NCBI GenBank assembly: GCA_947253885.1
Contig: CAMYAO010000019.1
Coordinates: 1-41,568, forward strand
Direction: 5' to 3'
Length of the DNA: 41,568 bases
Source: an uncultured Clostridium sp.
GTDB taxonomy: Bacteria; Bacillota; Clostridia; Lachnospirales; Lachnospiraceae
Shown here: positions 20,776-30,207 of the stretch, in pieces
Layout of the letters: each line of letters opens with the position of its first letter
Position numbering within the stretch: position 1 is the first letter of the stretch
Notes under the pieces: model-generated
What the model was told of the DNA's origin: nothing
What the model saw: the letters and a program-made list of their open reading frames with translations, nothing else
Database searches by the model: none
Translations under genes and position numbers: made by a program

Positions 20776-22607
20776 ATATTTTATCACTAGAATCTATTGA
20801 AAAATCATTTCATGACAGGATGCTGTTTCAAAAGGCATCCTTTTTTCTGCAGGAAAGAGAAAAGGTAGGTATCATCGGCATCAACGGTACGGGAAAATCC
20901 ACATTGCTCAAGCTGATTGCAGGGATTCAGGAACCTGATGCGGGGAAACGTACGGTTGCCGGTCACATTAAAATTCAGTTTTTAGAACAGTCACCTCAGT
21001 TTGATGAAGAGAAAACCGTTCTGGGATATCTGCTGGAGAAATTAAAAAAAGAGGTGGAGTGGGATATGGAAGGAGAAGCAAAGGCAATGCTGGAGACTCT
21101 GGGGATATCTGACATTCATCAACCTATAGGAGAACTTTCCGGAGGGCAAAAAAAGAGACTGTCTTTGGCGGAGGTTCTATTGAAACCTTGTGACATCCTG
21201 ATTTTGGATGAGCCTACCAATCATCTCGATCTGGCAATGGCAGATTGGTTGGAACAGTTTTTGAAAAAATGGAATAAATGTCTGGTTATGGTAACACATG
21301 ATCGGTATTTTTTAGATGCAGTAGTAAATCGTATTGTAGAAGTGGATCATGGCAGTATCTACAGTTATGAAACAAATTATTCGGGATTTTTAAAGGCAAA
21401 GACCGAGCGGGAAGCAATAGAAGATGCCGGAGAAAGAAAAAGAAGATCCATCTTAAAAAATGAACTTGCTTGGGTTATGCGTGGGGCAAGGGCAAGATCT
21501 ACCAAACAGAAGGCTCGTCTGGAGCGTTTTGAGGAATTGAAAAATACATCTGCACCGCAAAGGGATAAAAAAGTGGAAATGGCATCTGTTTCAACCAGAA
21601 TGGGAAATCAGACTATTGAATTGGATCATGTTTCCAAATCCTATGGGGACACAGTTTTGATTTCAGATTTCACCTATATTTTTTTGAAAAGAGATCGGGT
21701 CGGGTTTATTGGAAGCAATGGAGCAGGAAAAACGACACTGATGAAAATGATTGCAGGTGCCTTAAAACCGGACTCCGGAACTATTACGGTTGGTCAAACG
21801 ATAAAAATCGGTTATTACAGTCAGGAGATTTTATATGGCAGACCGAAAGATGCAGATTCAAAGGAGTTGTTTTTGGCTTATATGGATCCGTCTTTACGGG
21901 TAATTGATTATATTAAAGAAACTGCAGAATATGTGAGAACACAGGATGGCTTGATCAGTGCATCTGCGATGCTGGAGCGTTTCTTGTTTCCTCCGGAAGA
22001 ACAGTATGGGCTGATCGAAAAGCTTTCCGGAGGAGAAAAGAGAAGATTAAATCTGCTGCGTGTTCTGATGGAAGCACCTAATGTATTGATTTTGGATGAA
22101 CCTACCAATGATCTGGATGTCACTACATTGGCAATTCTGGAAGATTATTTGGAACATTTCGATGGGATTGTGATTACGGTATCCCATGACCGATACTTTT
22201 TAGACCGTATTGTATCCCGGATTTTCGCATTTGAAGAAAATGGATCCTTGAAACAATATGAGGGCGGATACACTGATTACATGGAAAAGGTCGGAAAATC
22301 CGTTTCACCCGGTGAGTCTGTTTCAGTGAAAGAAAAAAAGGAAAAAACTTCCTACAAAGATCATAAACCGAAGAAATTAAAATTCTCTTATAAAGAAGCA
22401 AGGGAATATGAAACAATTGAAACAGATATTGCAGAGTTGGAAGGAAAACTGGAACAGATAGAAGTGGATATGGCAGAAAATGCCAGAGATTTTGTTAAAT
22501 TAAGAGACTTGACAAAACAGCAGGAAGAAATTGAAGCGGAATTGGACGAAAAAATATCCAGATGGGAATATCTGGAGGATTTAGCAGAAAGAATTGCACA
22601 GCAATGA
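20772..22607 (+). CDS. ABC-F family ATPase, Uup-like
   Basis: This is a 611-residue cytosolic protein with two ABC domains and no membrane helices. Domain 1 has Walker A GINGTGKST, signature LSGGQKKR and Walker B LILDEPTNHLD; domain 2 has GSNGAGKTT, LSGGEKRR and LILDEPTNDLD. The linker between them, including the arginine-rich WVMRGARARSTKQKARLERF, acts on the ribosome in this family. A C-terminal coiled coil (about 540-611) as in Uup suggests the Uup branch rather than an antibiotic-resistance type, though this cannot be decided by eye. It is translationally coupled to pepT. Confidence 0.9.
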   Translation: MNILSLESIEKSFHDRMLFQKASFFLQEREKVGIIGINGTGKSTLLKLIAGIQEPDAGKRTVAGHIKIQFLEQSPQFDEEKTVLGYLLEKLKKEVEWDMEGEAKAMLETLGISDIHQPIGELSGGQKKRLSLAEVLLKPCDILILDEPTNHLDLAMADWLEQFLKKWNKCLVMVTHDRYFLDAVVNRIVEVDHGSIYSYETNYSGFLKAKTEREAIEDAGERKRRSILKNELAWVMRGARARSTKQKARLERFEELKNTSAPQRDKKVEMASVSTRMGNQTIELDHVSKSYGDTVLISDFTYIFLKRDRVGFIGSNGAGKTTLMKMIAGALKPDSGTITVGQTIKIGYYSQEILYGRPKDADSKELFLAYMDPSLRVIDYIKETAEYVRTQDGLISASAMLERFLFPPEEQYGLIEKLSGGEKRRLNLLRVLMEAPNVLILDEPTNDLDVTTLAILEDYLEHFDGIVITVSHDRYFLDRIVSRIFAFEENGSLKQYEGGYTDYMEKVGKSVSPGESVSVKEKKEKTSYKDHKPKKLKFSYKEAREYETIETDIAELEGKLEQIEVDMAENARDFVKLRDLTKQQEEIEAELDEKISRWEYLEDLAERIAQQ

Positions 22608-22610
22608 ATT

Positions 22611-22642
22611 ACAAAGGATATCGCAATTGCGATACCCTTTGT
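22611..22642. terminator. bidirectional terminator
   Basis: A 32-base near-perfect inverted repeat, with ACAAAGG-ATATCGCAA pairing with TTGCGAT-ACCCTTTGT, separates the convergent ABC-F and mscL genes. Confidence 0.75.
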
Positions 22643-22655
22643 ATAGATAAATTGA

Positions 22656-23132
22656 TTATTTCATCTCCTGAACAGCAGCTTCTTCTAAAATAGAAGTACA
22701 GTGAGGACAACGTGTTGCACTGATAGCGATCATGGTCTTGCAGTAAGGACATTCTTTTTCAGTCGGTTCTGCAACAACTTCTTTTCTCTTTACTCTTTCC
22801 GCAAGAGTATTAAGACCTTTTACTAAGCAGAATACAACAAGTGCCATAATAATAAAGTTAATAACAGCGGAAATAAAAGAACCGTATTTTAAAACAGAGG
22901 CGCCGGATTTGACTGCTTCTGCCAGACTGTCATAGTGCTTTCCGTTTAAGGAAATAAACAGTTCCGAGAAATCTACATGTCCTAAGAAGATACCGATGAT
23001 CGGATTGATAACATTGGTTACCAAAGACTGTACCAGTGCGGTAAAGGTACTACCGATGATAATACCCACAGCCAGCTCAATCATGTTTCCGCGTAATGCA
23101 AACTCACGAAATTCCTGCATAAATTTTTTCAT
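22656..23132 (-). CDS. mscL: large-conductance mechanosensitive channel with C-terminal zinc ribbon
   Basis: This is a 158-residue protein from the ATG at 23132; a GTG 12 codons upstream is less likely. MKKFMQEFREFALRGNMIELAVGIIIGSTFTALVQSLV is the classic MscL N-terminal helix and TM1, and FISAVINFIIMALVVFCLVKGLN is TM2. The cytoplasmic tail carries ECPYCKTMIAISATRCPHC, a CX2C...CX2C zinc ribbon absent from model MscL proteins. The channel opens under membrane tension to release solutes during osmotic downshock. It is a single gene. Confidence 0.94.
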   Translation of the reverse strand: MKKFMQEFREFALRGNMIELAVGIIIGSTFTALVQSLVTNVINPIIGIFLGHVDFSELFISLNGKHYDSLAEAVKSGASVLKYGSFISAVINFIIMALVVFCLVKGLNTLAERVKRKEVVAEPTEKECPYCKTMIAISATRCPHCTSILEEAAVQEMK

Positions 23133-23273
23133 AGATTCATACTCTTTTTGTTTTGATTGAAATACCACAAATATAATTATTTACTGCTGATAAGTATATA
23201 ATGAGCAGTTTGTAAAAGCAAGTAAATTTTGCGAAATATAATAGAGTTAAATAAAAACAACGACAGTTAGAAT

Positions 23274-24086
23274 TTACTTTTTACTCATTTCTCTTGATTT
23301 TTCAACACATGCACGTTGTGCTTTTATAACGGCACGTCGCATTCCTTCTTCCTCTAAAACAGATACTGCTTCGATGGTAGTACCGCTGGGTGAACATACT
23401 TCGTCTTTTAGTGTTCCCGGATGTTTTCCGGTTTCCAAAACCATCTTAGCGGCACCGAGCACAGACTGTGCTGCAAATTTGTATGCCATTGTTCTTGGCA
23501 TGCCGTCGGCTACTGCAGCATCTGCCATTGCTTCGATAAATTGATAGACGTAAGCAGGAGAGGAGCCGCTTACTCCAACCACTGCATCCATCAAAGATTC
23601 CGGAATCTGTTCTGCTTTACCGAAACTTTCCAATAATTGATACACCAGAGTTTGTTCATCAGATGAAATATTGGTGTTTTGACAAAAAGCTGTCATTGAC
23701 TGATTTACAAGTGCCGGAGTATTCGGCATACATCGAATCAGATGTATCGGTTTTTGAAACAGTGCTTCTATCTGCGCCATTGTTTGTCCGGCTGCAATGG
23801 AAATTATCAAACAATCTTCTTTTATAGAGTTGGAGATAGCAGGAAGGATCAATGAAAAAAGATTCGGTTTGATTGCTAAAAATAAGATATCTGAAAATTT
23901 TGCCACGGATAAGATATCTGTAGTGGCGGAAATTTGAAATTGAGTTTGAATGGCAAGGGCGGAAGTGTTCGTTTTTGTAGCGGCCATTATTTGTTTTGGA
24001 TGTATAAGACTAGAGGAAAGCAATCCGTTAAGAATTGCTTTCCCCATGTTTCCACAACCAATAAATCCAATGTTTTTTTGAATCAT
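23274..24086 (-). CDS. proC: pyrroline-5-carboxylate reductase
   Basis: This is a 270-residue protein. The N-terminal NADP motif IGFIGCGNMGKAIL is followed by KFSDILFLAIKP and the family signature region VSGSSPAYVYQFIEAMADAAVADGMPR, ending in DEVCSPSGTTIEAVSVLE. It reduces 1-pyrroline-5-carboxylate to proline. It lies 26 bp downstream of the crt gene on the same strand, so the two may be co-transcribed even though their pathways differ. Confidence 0.95.
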   Translation of the reverse strand: MIQKNIGFIGCGNMGKAILNGLLSSSLIHPKQIMAATKTNTSALAIQTQFQISATTDILSVAKFSDILFLAIKPNLFSLILPAISNSIKEDCLIISIAAGQTMAQIEALFQKPIHLIRCMPNTPALVNQSMTAFCQNTNISSDEQTLVYQLLESFGKAEQIPESLMDAVVGVSGSSPAYVYQFIEAMADAAVADGMPRTMAYKFAAQSVLGAAKMVLETGKHPGTLKDEVCSPSGTTIEAVSVLEEEGMRRAVIKAQRACVEKSREMSKK

Positions 24087-24112
24087 GGTATGCTCCTATT
24101 TGTTTTTACAGT

Positions 24113-24904
24113 TTATTTATTGCGTTTGAAGTCTGTAAAGTTTTTCTCTTTTCTCTTTTCTAAGAAAGCTGTCATACCTTCTTTTTTGTCTTCTGTTGAG
24201 CAGGTAATACCGAACAGATTTGCTTCCAGTTCGACTGCATTCTTGATATCCATATCATAGCCGTTGTTCATAGCTGCTTTTGCAACAGATACTGCGTAAC
24301 TTGCGTTACGAGCGATTTTGCCTGCCAATTTCTTAGCCTGATCCATTAATTCAGCCTGTGGGTATACATGATTTACAAGACCGATTCTGTAAGCCTCTTC
24401 TGCATCGATGTTAGTGCAAGCAAAGATCATTTCTTTTGCACGTCCCATACCGATTAAACGAGCCAAACGCTGTGTTCCGCCAAATCCCGGAATGATACCG
24501 AGACCTGTTTCAGGCTGACCGAATAAAGCGTTATCTGCAGCAAGACGAATATCACAAGCCATAGAAATCTCACAACCGCCGCCAAGTGCAAAACCGTTAA
24601 CAGCAGCGATAGTTACCTGACGCATGTTCTGTAATTTGAAGAACGGATCTGCAGCACGCATACCGAACTCGCGTCCTTCTGCTCCTGAGAAGTTTACCAT
24701 CTCGGAAATATCAGCACCGGCAACAAATGATTTATCTCCGGAACCTGTTAAGATAACAACTTTGATATCATCATTTGCTTCGATTTCTGTAAGTGCTGTG
24801 TTCAACTCTGTAAGTGTTTCGCTATTTAATGCATTTAATGCTTTTGGGCGATTGATTGTTACGATAGCGATAGGTGCTTCAAGAGTTACAACTAAATTAT
24901 TCAT
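24113..24904 (-). CDS. crt: enoyl-CoA hydratase/crotonase
   Basis: This is a 263-residue crotonase-fold enzyme. The oxyanion hole and substrate pocket segments are FVAGADISEM, AVNGFALGGGCEISMACDIRLA and GQPETGLGIIPGFGGTQRL, which include both catalytic Glu residues. The closest role in Clostridia is 3-hydroxybutyryl-CoA dehydratase of butyrate formation, but the other genes of that pathway (thl, hbd, bcd, etfAB) are not beside it, so substrate assignment is uncertain. The ribosome site GGGAGGA precedes the start. It is divergent from mutY with 132 bp between. Confidence 0.9.
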   Translation of the reverse strand: MNNLVVTLEAPIAIVTINRPKALNALNSETLTELNTALTEIEANDDIKVVILTGSGDKSFVAGADISEMVNFSGAEGREFGMRAADPFFKLQNMRQVTIAAVNGFALGGGCEISMACDIRLAADNALFGQPETGLGIIPGFGGTQRLARLIGMGRAKEMIFACTNIDAEEAYRIGLVNHVYPQAELMDQAKKLAGKIARNASYAVSVAKAAMNNGYDMDIKNAVELEANLFGITCSTEDKKEGMTAFLEKRKEKNFTDFKRNK

Positions 24905-25036
24905 TTATAAATCCTCCCTTTCTGTCATTCTTGTATACAAGTGACAATTCGTATTAGATTAGTTAAATAAAAGTATACACTAATTTTGTTAAAAAGTGAA
25001 CAATTTTCACAAAGGAAAATATGTTAAAATATCTGT

Positions 25037-26194
25037 ATGAATTTAGAAGAAAAAAATTTTAAACCGGTCATTCGACCGCTTTTATCATGGTACAGGAAAA
25101 ATAAGAGGATATTACCGTGGAGACAGGATCCAAAGCCATATAACGTATGGGTTTCGGAAATTATGCTTCAGCAGACAAGGGTAGAAGCCGTAAAACCGTA
25201 TTATCGAAGATTTATGGAGGCTTTACCGACAGTTCGGGATCTGGCAGAGTGTCCGGAGGAGCAGTTGCTGAAATTATGGGAAGGATTGGGATATTACAAT
25301 CGGGTTCGAAATCTTCAGACAGCGGCACAAACAATAATGTCCGAATACAACGGAGAACTTCCGAGGGACTACAAACAATTATTATCATTGAAAGGGATCG
25401 GAAGCTATACAGCGGGAGCGGTGGCATCTATTTCCTATGGGATTTATGTTCCGGCAGTGGATGGAAATGTTTTTCGGATTTTGATGAGACTTGCCGGAGA
25501 TGATTCCGATATTGCAAAACCTGCATTGAGAAAAAGAGTAGAAGCCTATTTACTGAAAATCATGGAAACAGAATTAAAAAACTGTAAAGGTTTTGAGGAT
25601 AATCTGCCCGGTATGTTTAATCAGGCACTGATGGAGCTCGGGGCGACTGTCTGCGTGCCGAATGGAGCACCGAATTGTAGTTTGTGTCCATGGCGGGAGT
25701 TTTGTACAGCCTGTCAAAAACAGTTGACGGAGTTGCTTCCGGTAAAGACTAAGAAGATAAAACGAAGAATAGAAGAACGTACCATCCTGATTATTCGAGA
25801 CGGAGAACGAACTATATTGAGGAAAAGACCTGCAAAGGGATTGCTGGCAGGTCTGTATGAGTTTCCGAATTTCCTCGGATTTTTAGAGGAAAAGGAGGTT
25901 CTTTCAGCTGTTCGGGAGATGGATCTCAATCCTCTGAAAATAGAAGCACTGTCAGAGGCAAATCATGTTTTTTCTCATGTAGAATGGAGAATGAAGGGCT
26001 TTCTGGTTCGTGTGGATTCTTTGACAACGGAAAAAACTTCTGAAATATTTGCGGAGTTGGAGGAATTAGAGGAGAATTATCCGATTCCCACTGCTTTTTC
26101 CACCTATACAAAGGAATTGCAAGTGATTTTGGGATATGAAAAAGTAAAGCTATCATTCAAAGATGATTTATTGTATACTGATACCAGTATGTAA
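25037..26194 (+). CDS. mutY: A/G-specific adenine DNA glycosylase
   Basis: This is a 385-residue protein. The helix-hairpin-helix LLSLKGIGSYTAGAVASISYG is followed by the catalytic Asp in VPAVDGNV, and the catalytic Glu lies in SEIMLQQTRVE. The 4Fe-4S cluster cysteines are in CVPNGAPNCSLCPWREFC (C-X6-7-C-X2-C-X5-C). The C-terminal NUDIX-like domain (ERTILIIRDGERTILRKRPAKGLLAGLYEFP) recognises 8-oxoguanine. It removes adenine mispaired with 8-oxoG. It is complete and of normal length. Confidence 0.95.
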   Translation: MNLEEKNFKPVIRPLLSWYRKNKRILPWRQDPKPYNVWVSEIMLQQTRVEAVKPYYRRFMEALPTVRDLAECPEEQLLKLWEGLGYYNRVRNLQTAAQTIMSEYNGELPRDYKQLLSLKGIGSYTAGAVASISYGIYVPAVDGNVFRILMRLAGDDSDIAKPALRKRVEAYLLKIMETELKNCKGFEDNLPGMFNQALMELGATVCVPNGAPNCSLCPWREFCTACQKQLTELLPVKTKKIKRRIEERTILIIRDGERTILRKRPAKGLLAGLYEFPNFLGFLEEKEVLSAVREMDLNPLKIEALSEANHVFSHVEWRMKGFLVRVDSLTTEKTSEIFAELEELEENYPIPTAFSTYTKELQVILGYEKVKLSFKDDLLYTDTSM

Positions 26195-26213
26195 AAAAGA
26201 GGACAGAAATAGA

Positions 26214-27230
26214 ATGAAACTTTTATCAGTAATTATTCCTTGTTATAATTCTCAGGATTATATGAGACACTGTATTGAAACACTATTGCCCGGAGGAGAA
26301 GAGGTAGAACTTTTATTGATCAATGACGGTTCTTCCGACCACACATCGGAAATCGCACATGAGTATGAAGCAAAGTACCCTGCTATTGTTCGTGCTATTG
26401 ATCAGGAAAACAAAGGACATGGCGGAGCTTTGAATACCGGGATCGCCTATGCGACCGGTACCTATATAAAGGTAGTTGACAGCGACGATTGGGTAGATGA
26501 AGTGGCATATAAGCAGATTTTAAATACTCTTCGCAGTCTGCACGGATCCGGCGGAGATGTAGATTTGCTTATCAGTAATTTTGTATATGATAAGGTTGGT
26601 GTGAAGAATAAGAAGATTATGAGTCTTAAAAAAGTGCTTCCTGAGAATCAGATCTTCGGCTGGGAGGATACGAAACGCTTTACCGTGTTGCATTATATGT
26701 TGATGCATTCCATGATTTATCGGACCGAGCTGGTAAGAGCCTGCCATCTGAAGTTGCCGGAGCATCAGTTTTACGTAGATAATTTATGGGTATATGTTCC
26801 GCTTCCGTATGTAGAAAAAATGTACTATATGGATGTGAATTTCTATCATTACTTCATAGGAAGAGAAGATCAGTCCGTGAATGAAAAGGTAATGATTGGA
26901 AGGATTGATCAGCAGATTCGGGTCAATTATATGATCTTAGATGCCTACGATGTCTGGAGTACTCCGAATGAGAAGCAGAGGAGATACATGCTTTTTTATC
27001 AGGATCTGATTACAATGGTGACCTCTATTCTGCTGATAAAGCATAATTCACCGGAGTCGATACAAAAGAAGAGAAAATTATGGGCATATATTAAGAAGCG
27101 GTATCCACGCAACTATCGTTGGATGATGCATCGCTTTATGCCGATCTTGTTCAATCTTCCGAAAAAATGCGGAAACAGGCTGGTTGTATTGATTTACTGG
27201 ATATCAAAAAAATTGTTCGGATTTAATTAA
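26214..27230 (+). CDS. family 2 glycosyltransferase
   Basis: This is a 338-residue GT-A fold protein from the ATG at 26214 (GAGGA upstream); the frame opens 17 codons earlier inside mutY, but no ribosome site is there. It begins MKLLSVIIPCYNSQDYMRHCIETLL, with LLINDGSSDHTSEIA and the metal-binding DSDDW motif in YIKVVDSDDWVDE. The C-terminus has a hydrophobic/basic helix (NRLVVLIYWISKKLFG) that may touch the membrane. It transfers a sugar, probably to a surface glycan or lipid, but donor and acceptor are unknown. It may be co-transcribed with mutY. Confidence 0.9.
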   Translation: MKLLSVIIPCYNSQDYMRHCIETLLPGGEEVELLLINDGSSDHTSEIAHEYEAKYPAIVRAIDQENKGHGGALNTGIAYATGTYIKVVDSDDWVDEVAYKQILNTLRSLHGSGGDVDLLISNFVYDKVGVKNKKIMSLKKVLPENQIFGWEDTKRFTVLHYMLMHSMIYRTELVRACHLKLPEHQFYVDNLWVYVPLPYVEKMYYMDVNFYHYFIGREDQSVNEKVMIGRIDQQIRVNYMILDAYDVWSTPNEKQRRYMLFYQDLITMVTSILLIKHNSPESIQKKRKLWAYIKKRYPRNYRWMMHRFMPILFNLPKKCGNRLVVLIYWISKKLFGFN

Positions 27231-27329
27231 AAAAGGTTCTGCACGTTACTTTTTGCAGTGCCCACAAATATCAGACCGAAGTTTGGTGATTGTGGGTGCT
27301 GCATTTTGGTAAGGTACAGAACCTTTTTT
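27229..27329. terminator. long hairpin, bidirectional terminator
   Basis: AAAAAAGGTTCTG (27229-27241) pairs with CAGAACCTTTTTT (27317-27329). Inside, TGCAGTGCCCACAA (27254-27267) pairs with TTGTGGGTGCTGCA (27290-27303), and ATCA/TGAT closes the tip. The 101-nt structure lies between convergent genes and serves both strands. It is much larger than needed for termination and may be a small repeat element. Confidence 0.7.
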
Positions 27330-27331
27330 TA

Positions 27332-28795
27332 TCAGGAAGAATATTTGGCATCGCTGAGTTTGTTTAATACATCGATCTTCATATCGTACAGATTTTGAGA
27401 CAGATCGACATAGATCTTGGAAGGGTTGACAAAACGTTTATTTTCTTCCCAAAGTGTATCCAATTCTTTTGCACATACTTCCCGGATTTCCATTGTGGTC
27501 GGGGAAGAATAGACATTTCTGCCTTCTTCAAAAATCGGAAGAAGCAGAGGGCGCATTGTATAGGTTCCGCCTTTCAGTAATGTTTTCTTCCAGGTTTCTA
27601 CCGGATCAAACAGGATCATATCCTGAGTTGTATCAAAGGTTTCTCCAGTCAGACAAATCAGATCTGCCCGTATCTTTCCGGTTTCTTTTTCATAAATGCG
27701 ATAGACATCTTTATTGCCCGGATTGGTTACCTTTTCCGTATTCTCAGACAGCTTAATCTTTGGTAGAAAAACACCTTTATCATCTTTTACGGCGGCCAGT
27801 TTATAGACACCGCCTAAAGCGGGATTATCCTTTGAGGTAATGAGATTGGTGCCGACACCCCAGGAAGTAATGGTTGCCCCCTGTTGTTTTAAGTTGGAGA
27901 TCAGGTATTCATCCAAATCATTGGAAGCAGAAATGACGGCATCCGGGAAGCCTGCTTCGTCCAATGCTTTTCTTACCTGTTTGGAAAGATATGCAAGGTC
28001 TCCGGAATCCATACGGATGCCGTATCCTTGTAATTGAATACCGGAATCCCGCATTTCACGAAATACACGAATAGCGTTTGGCAAACCGGATTTTAGGGTA
28101 TCATAGGTATCGATCAGCAGAATGCATGCAGTGGGGTAAAGAGACGCATAAGTTCTAAATGCGGTATATTCATCCTGAAAACTCATAATCCAACTGTGTG
28201 CGTGGGTACCGCGAACCGGAACATTAAACATTTGTCCTGCCAGTAGATTGGAAGTTGCAACGCAACCGCCGATCATTGCGGCACGTGCACCGTAAATGCC
28301 GGAATCGGGGCCCTGAGCACGACGAAGACCGAATTCCAGGACACCGTCTCCCTTTGCCGCATAACAAACTCTGGCGGCTTTGGTGGCAATCAGAGTCTGG
28401 TGATTGATAATATTCAGAATTGCCGTTTCAATCAGTTGAGCTTCCATCATGGGAGCCACTACTTTTAGAAGAGGCTCTCGAGGGAAAACGACCGTTCCTT
28501 CCGGTATCGCATAGATACTTCCGGTAAAACGAAACGTGCTTAAATATTTTAAAAAGTCTTCATCAAAGAGATTGAGGCTTTCTAGATATCGAATATCATT
28601 CGTAGTAAATTCCAAAGTGTTGATATATTCAATGACTTGTTCTAAACCGCAACTGATGGCATAACCGCCTTGGCAGGGATTAATCCGATAAAAAACATCA
28701 AATACAACCGTTTGCTGATTGTTTTCTTTGTAATAGCCCTGCATCATGGTAAGCTCATACAAATCTGTTAATAAGGTTAAGTTTAATGATCTCAT
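27332..28795 (-). CDS. pncB: nicotinate phosphoribosyltransferase
   Basis: This is a 487-residue protein. It begins LNLTLLTDLYELTMMQGYYKENNQQTVVFDVFYR, the signature opening of the Firmicutes-type enzyme, and contains EFGLRRAQGPDSGIYGARAAMIGGCVATSNLLAG, ILLIDTYDTLKSGL, IRMDSGDLAYLSKQ and the phosphate-binding SWGVGTNLITSKDNPALGGVYKL. It converts nicotinate, PRPP and ATP to nicotinate mononucleotide in NAD salvage. It is a single gene, divergent from the radical SAM gene with 150 bp between. Confidence 0.95.
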   Translation of the reverse strand: MRSLNLTLLTDLYELTMMQGYYKENNQQTVVFDVFYRINPCQGGYAISCGLEQVIEYINTLEFTTNDIRYLESLNLFDEDFLKYLSTFRFTGSIYAIPEGTVVFPREPLLKVVAPMMEAQLIETAILNIINHQTLIATKAARVCYAAKGDGVLEFGLRRAQGPDSGIYGARAAMIGGCVATSNLLAGQMFNVPVRGTHAHSWIMSFQDEYTAFRTYASLYPTACILLIDTYDTLKSGLPNAIRVFREMRDSGIQLQGYGIRMDSGDLAYLSKQVRKALDEAGFPDAVISASNDLDEYLISNLKQQGATITSWGVGTNLITSKDNPALGGVYKLAAVKDDKGVFLPKIKLSENTEKVTNPGNKDVYRIYEKETGKIRADLICLTGETFDTTQDMILFDPVETWKKTLLKGGTYTMRPLLLPIFEEGRNVYSSPTTMEIREVCAKELDTLWEENKRFVNPSKIYVDLSQNLYDMKIDVLNKLSDAKYSS

Positions 28796-28945
28796 AGTTT
28801 CAGCCAGTTTTGGCAGCTCCTTCCATAAATTATTTAATATTATATACTTCTTTGATATCTATAGCAAACGGATCGGATCTGTTATATGATGATTATGGTA
28901 GAAAAGCAGATAAAACAAAAAGATAACAGGATGTGAGAATATATT

Positions 28946-29815
28946 ATGAAATATGAAGGTGCAATATATCGGCCTCCGAGTGAGGCAAGAAGTTTAATAT
29001 TACAGGTAACGATCGGATGTGCGCATAATCGGTGCAGTTTTTGCACAATGTACAGAGAAAAGAAGTTTCGTATCAGGGATACAAAGGAGGTCTGTCAGGA
29101 GATCAGAGAGGCGGCACTTACTTATGGAGACCGGATAGAAAAATTTTTCCTGGCAGATGGAGATGCTCTGGTGATCAAAACTGATCAGATGCTGCAGATA
29201 CTGGAACAGATTCGAACCTCTTTCCCTGCTCAAAAGAGAATTACTTCTTACGGAACGGCAAGCGATATCCTTCGTAAATCAGGGGAGGAGCTCAGAGTGC
29301 TGAGAGCGGCAGGTTTGCACATGGTGTATCTCGGTGCCGAGTCAGGGGATGAAAAGGTCTTAAAGGAGGTCGGGAAAAACACGACAAGAGAAGAATTGAT
29401 CCGGGCGGGTCAGTCGTTAAAAGAAGCGGGAATTTTAAGCTCCGTTACTTTAATCTCCGGTCTTGGAGGAAAAGAGAGATTTGAGGAGCATGCCATACAG
29501 AGCGCAGATCTGATTTCCGAGATGAATCCGGATTATGTGGGGTTTTTGACCTTGCTGTTGGATCCCAAAGCACCGATTTCTCAACAGATTCGATCAGGAG
29601 AGAAGACACTGTTGTCACCGGAGGAAGTAGTAGAGGAAATGGAATTGTTTCTGTCCCATGTAGATTCGGAAGGGACCGTGTTTCGGGCAAATCATGCCTC
29701 CAATTATTTGTTACTGAAAGGGGAGCTGAATCGGGATATTCCAAGGATGCTTTCAGAACTCCGATTTGCTCGTGAAAATCACCAATTTCGAAAGGAAAAC
29801 TGGAGAGCTTTTTAG
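28946..29815 (+). CDS. radical SAM protein
   Basis: This is a 289-residue protein. The 4Fe-4S binding cysteines are C25, C30 and C33 in IGCAHNRCSFCTMYREKKFR, followed by barrel segments KIEKFFLADGDALV, GLHMVYLGAESGDEKVLKEVGKNTT and LISGLGGKERFEEHA. It belongs to a group of small Elp3/MiaB-like radical SAM proteins with no partner domain; the reaction is unknown. It is probably monocistronic: about 110 bp separate it from the next gene. Confidence 0.85.
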   Translation: MKYEGAIYRPPSEARSLILQVTIGCAHNRCSFCTMYREKKFRIRDTKEVCQEIREAALTYGDRIEKFFLADGDALVIKTDQMLQILEQIRTSFPAQKRITSYGTASDILRKSGEELRVLRAAGLHMVYLGAESGDEKVLKEVGKNTTREELIRAGQSLKEAGILSSVTLISGLGGKERFEEHAIQSADLISEMNPDYVGFLTLLLDPKAPISQQIRSGEKTLLSPEEVVEEMELFLSHVDSEGTVFRANHASNYLLLKGELNRDIPRMLSELRFARENHQFRKENWRAF

Positions 29816-29925
29816 GGGATAGTTCTTTTCTTATGATTAATTTGAAAATAGATTGCTATATTTGAAAATTCTCTATATAATTGGGGTGTTTAGATTATTT
29901 TGCATAAGAGATTTGTGGAGGAAAA

Positions 29926-30204
29926 ATGGTCGAGGAAACAAAAGAATATGCTACTTTCTTTGTACAAACAAAGGAAGGCGATACGATAGAGATGGCGATT
30001 ATAGACGAGTTTGAGTTCGAACATAAGCAATATCTGACAGGAGCAGTCATTGACGATGACACAATTATAGAAGATGGGATCTATATTTATAAGGCAAAAG
30101 TAACCGATGAGGAAGTGATTCCGGAAAAAATTACCAATGCTGCGGATTATCAGAGAGTTGCAGATGCATATCTGGCTCTGGATACAGAACTTCAGGAGGA
30201 ATAG
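29926..30204 (+). CDS. DUF1292 protein
   Basis: This is a 92-residue acidic protein matching the DUF1292 family (EYATFFVQTKEGDTIEMAIIDEFEFEHKQYLTGAVI, then EDGIYIYKAKV). Members are small cytoplasmic proteins of unknown function, common in Firmicutes. GTGGAGG precedes the start. It ends three bases before the Na/Pi cotransporter gene, so the two are co-transcribed. Confidence 0.85.
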   Translation: MVEETKEYATFFVQTKEGDTIEMAIIDEFEFEHKQYLTGAVIDDDTIIEDGIYIYKAKVTDEEVIPEKITNAADYQRVADAYLALDTELQEE

Positions 30205-30207
30205 GGA

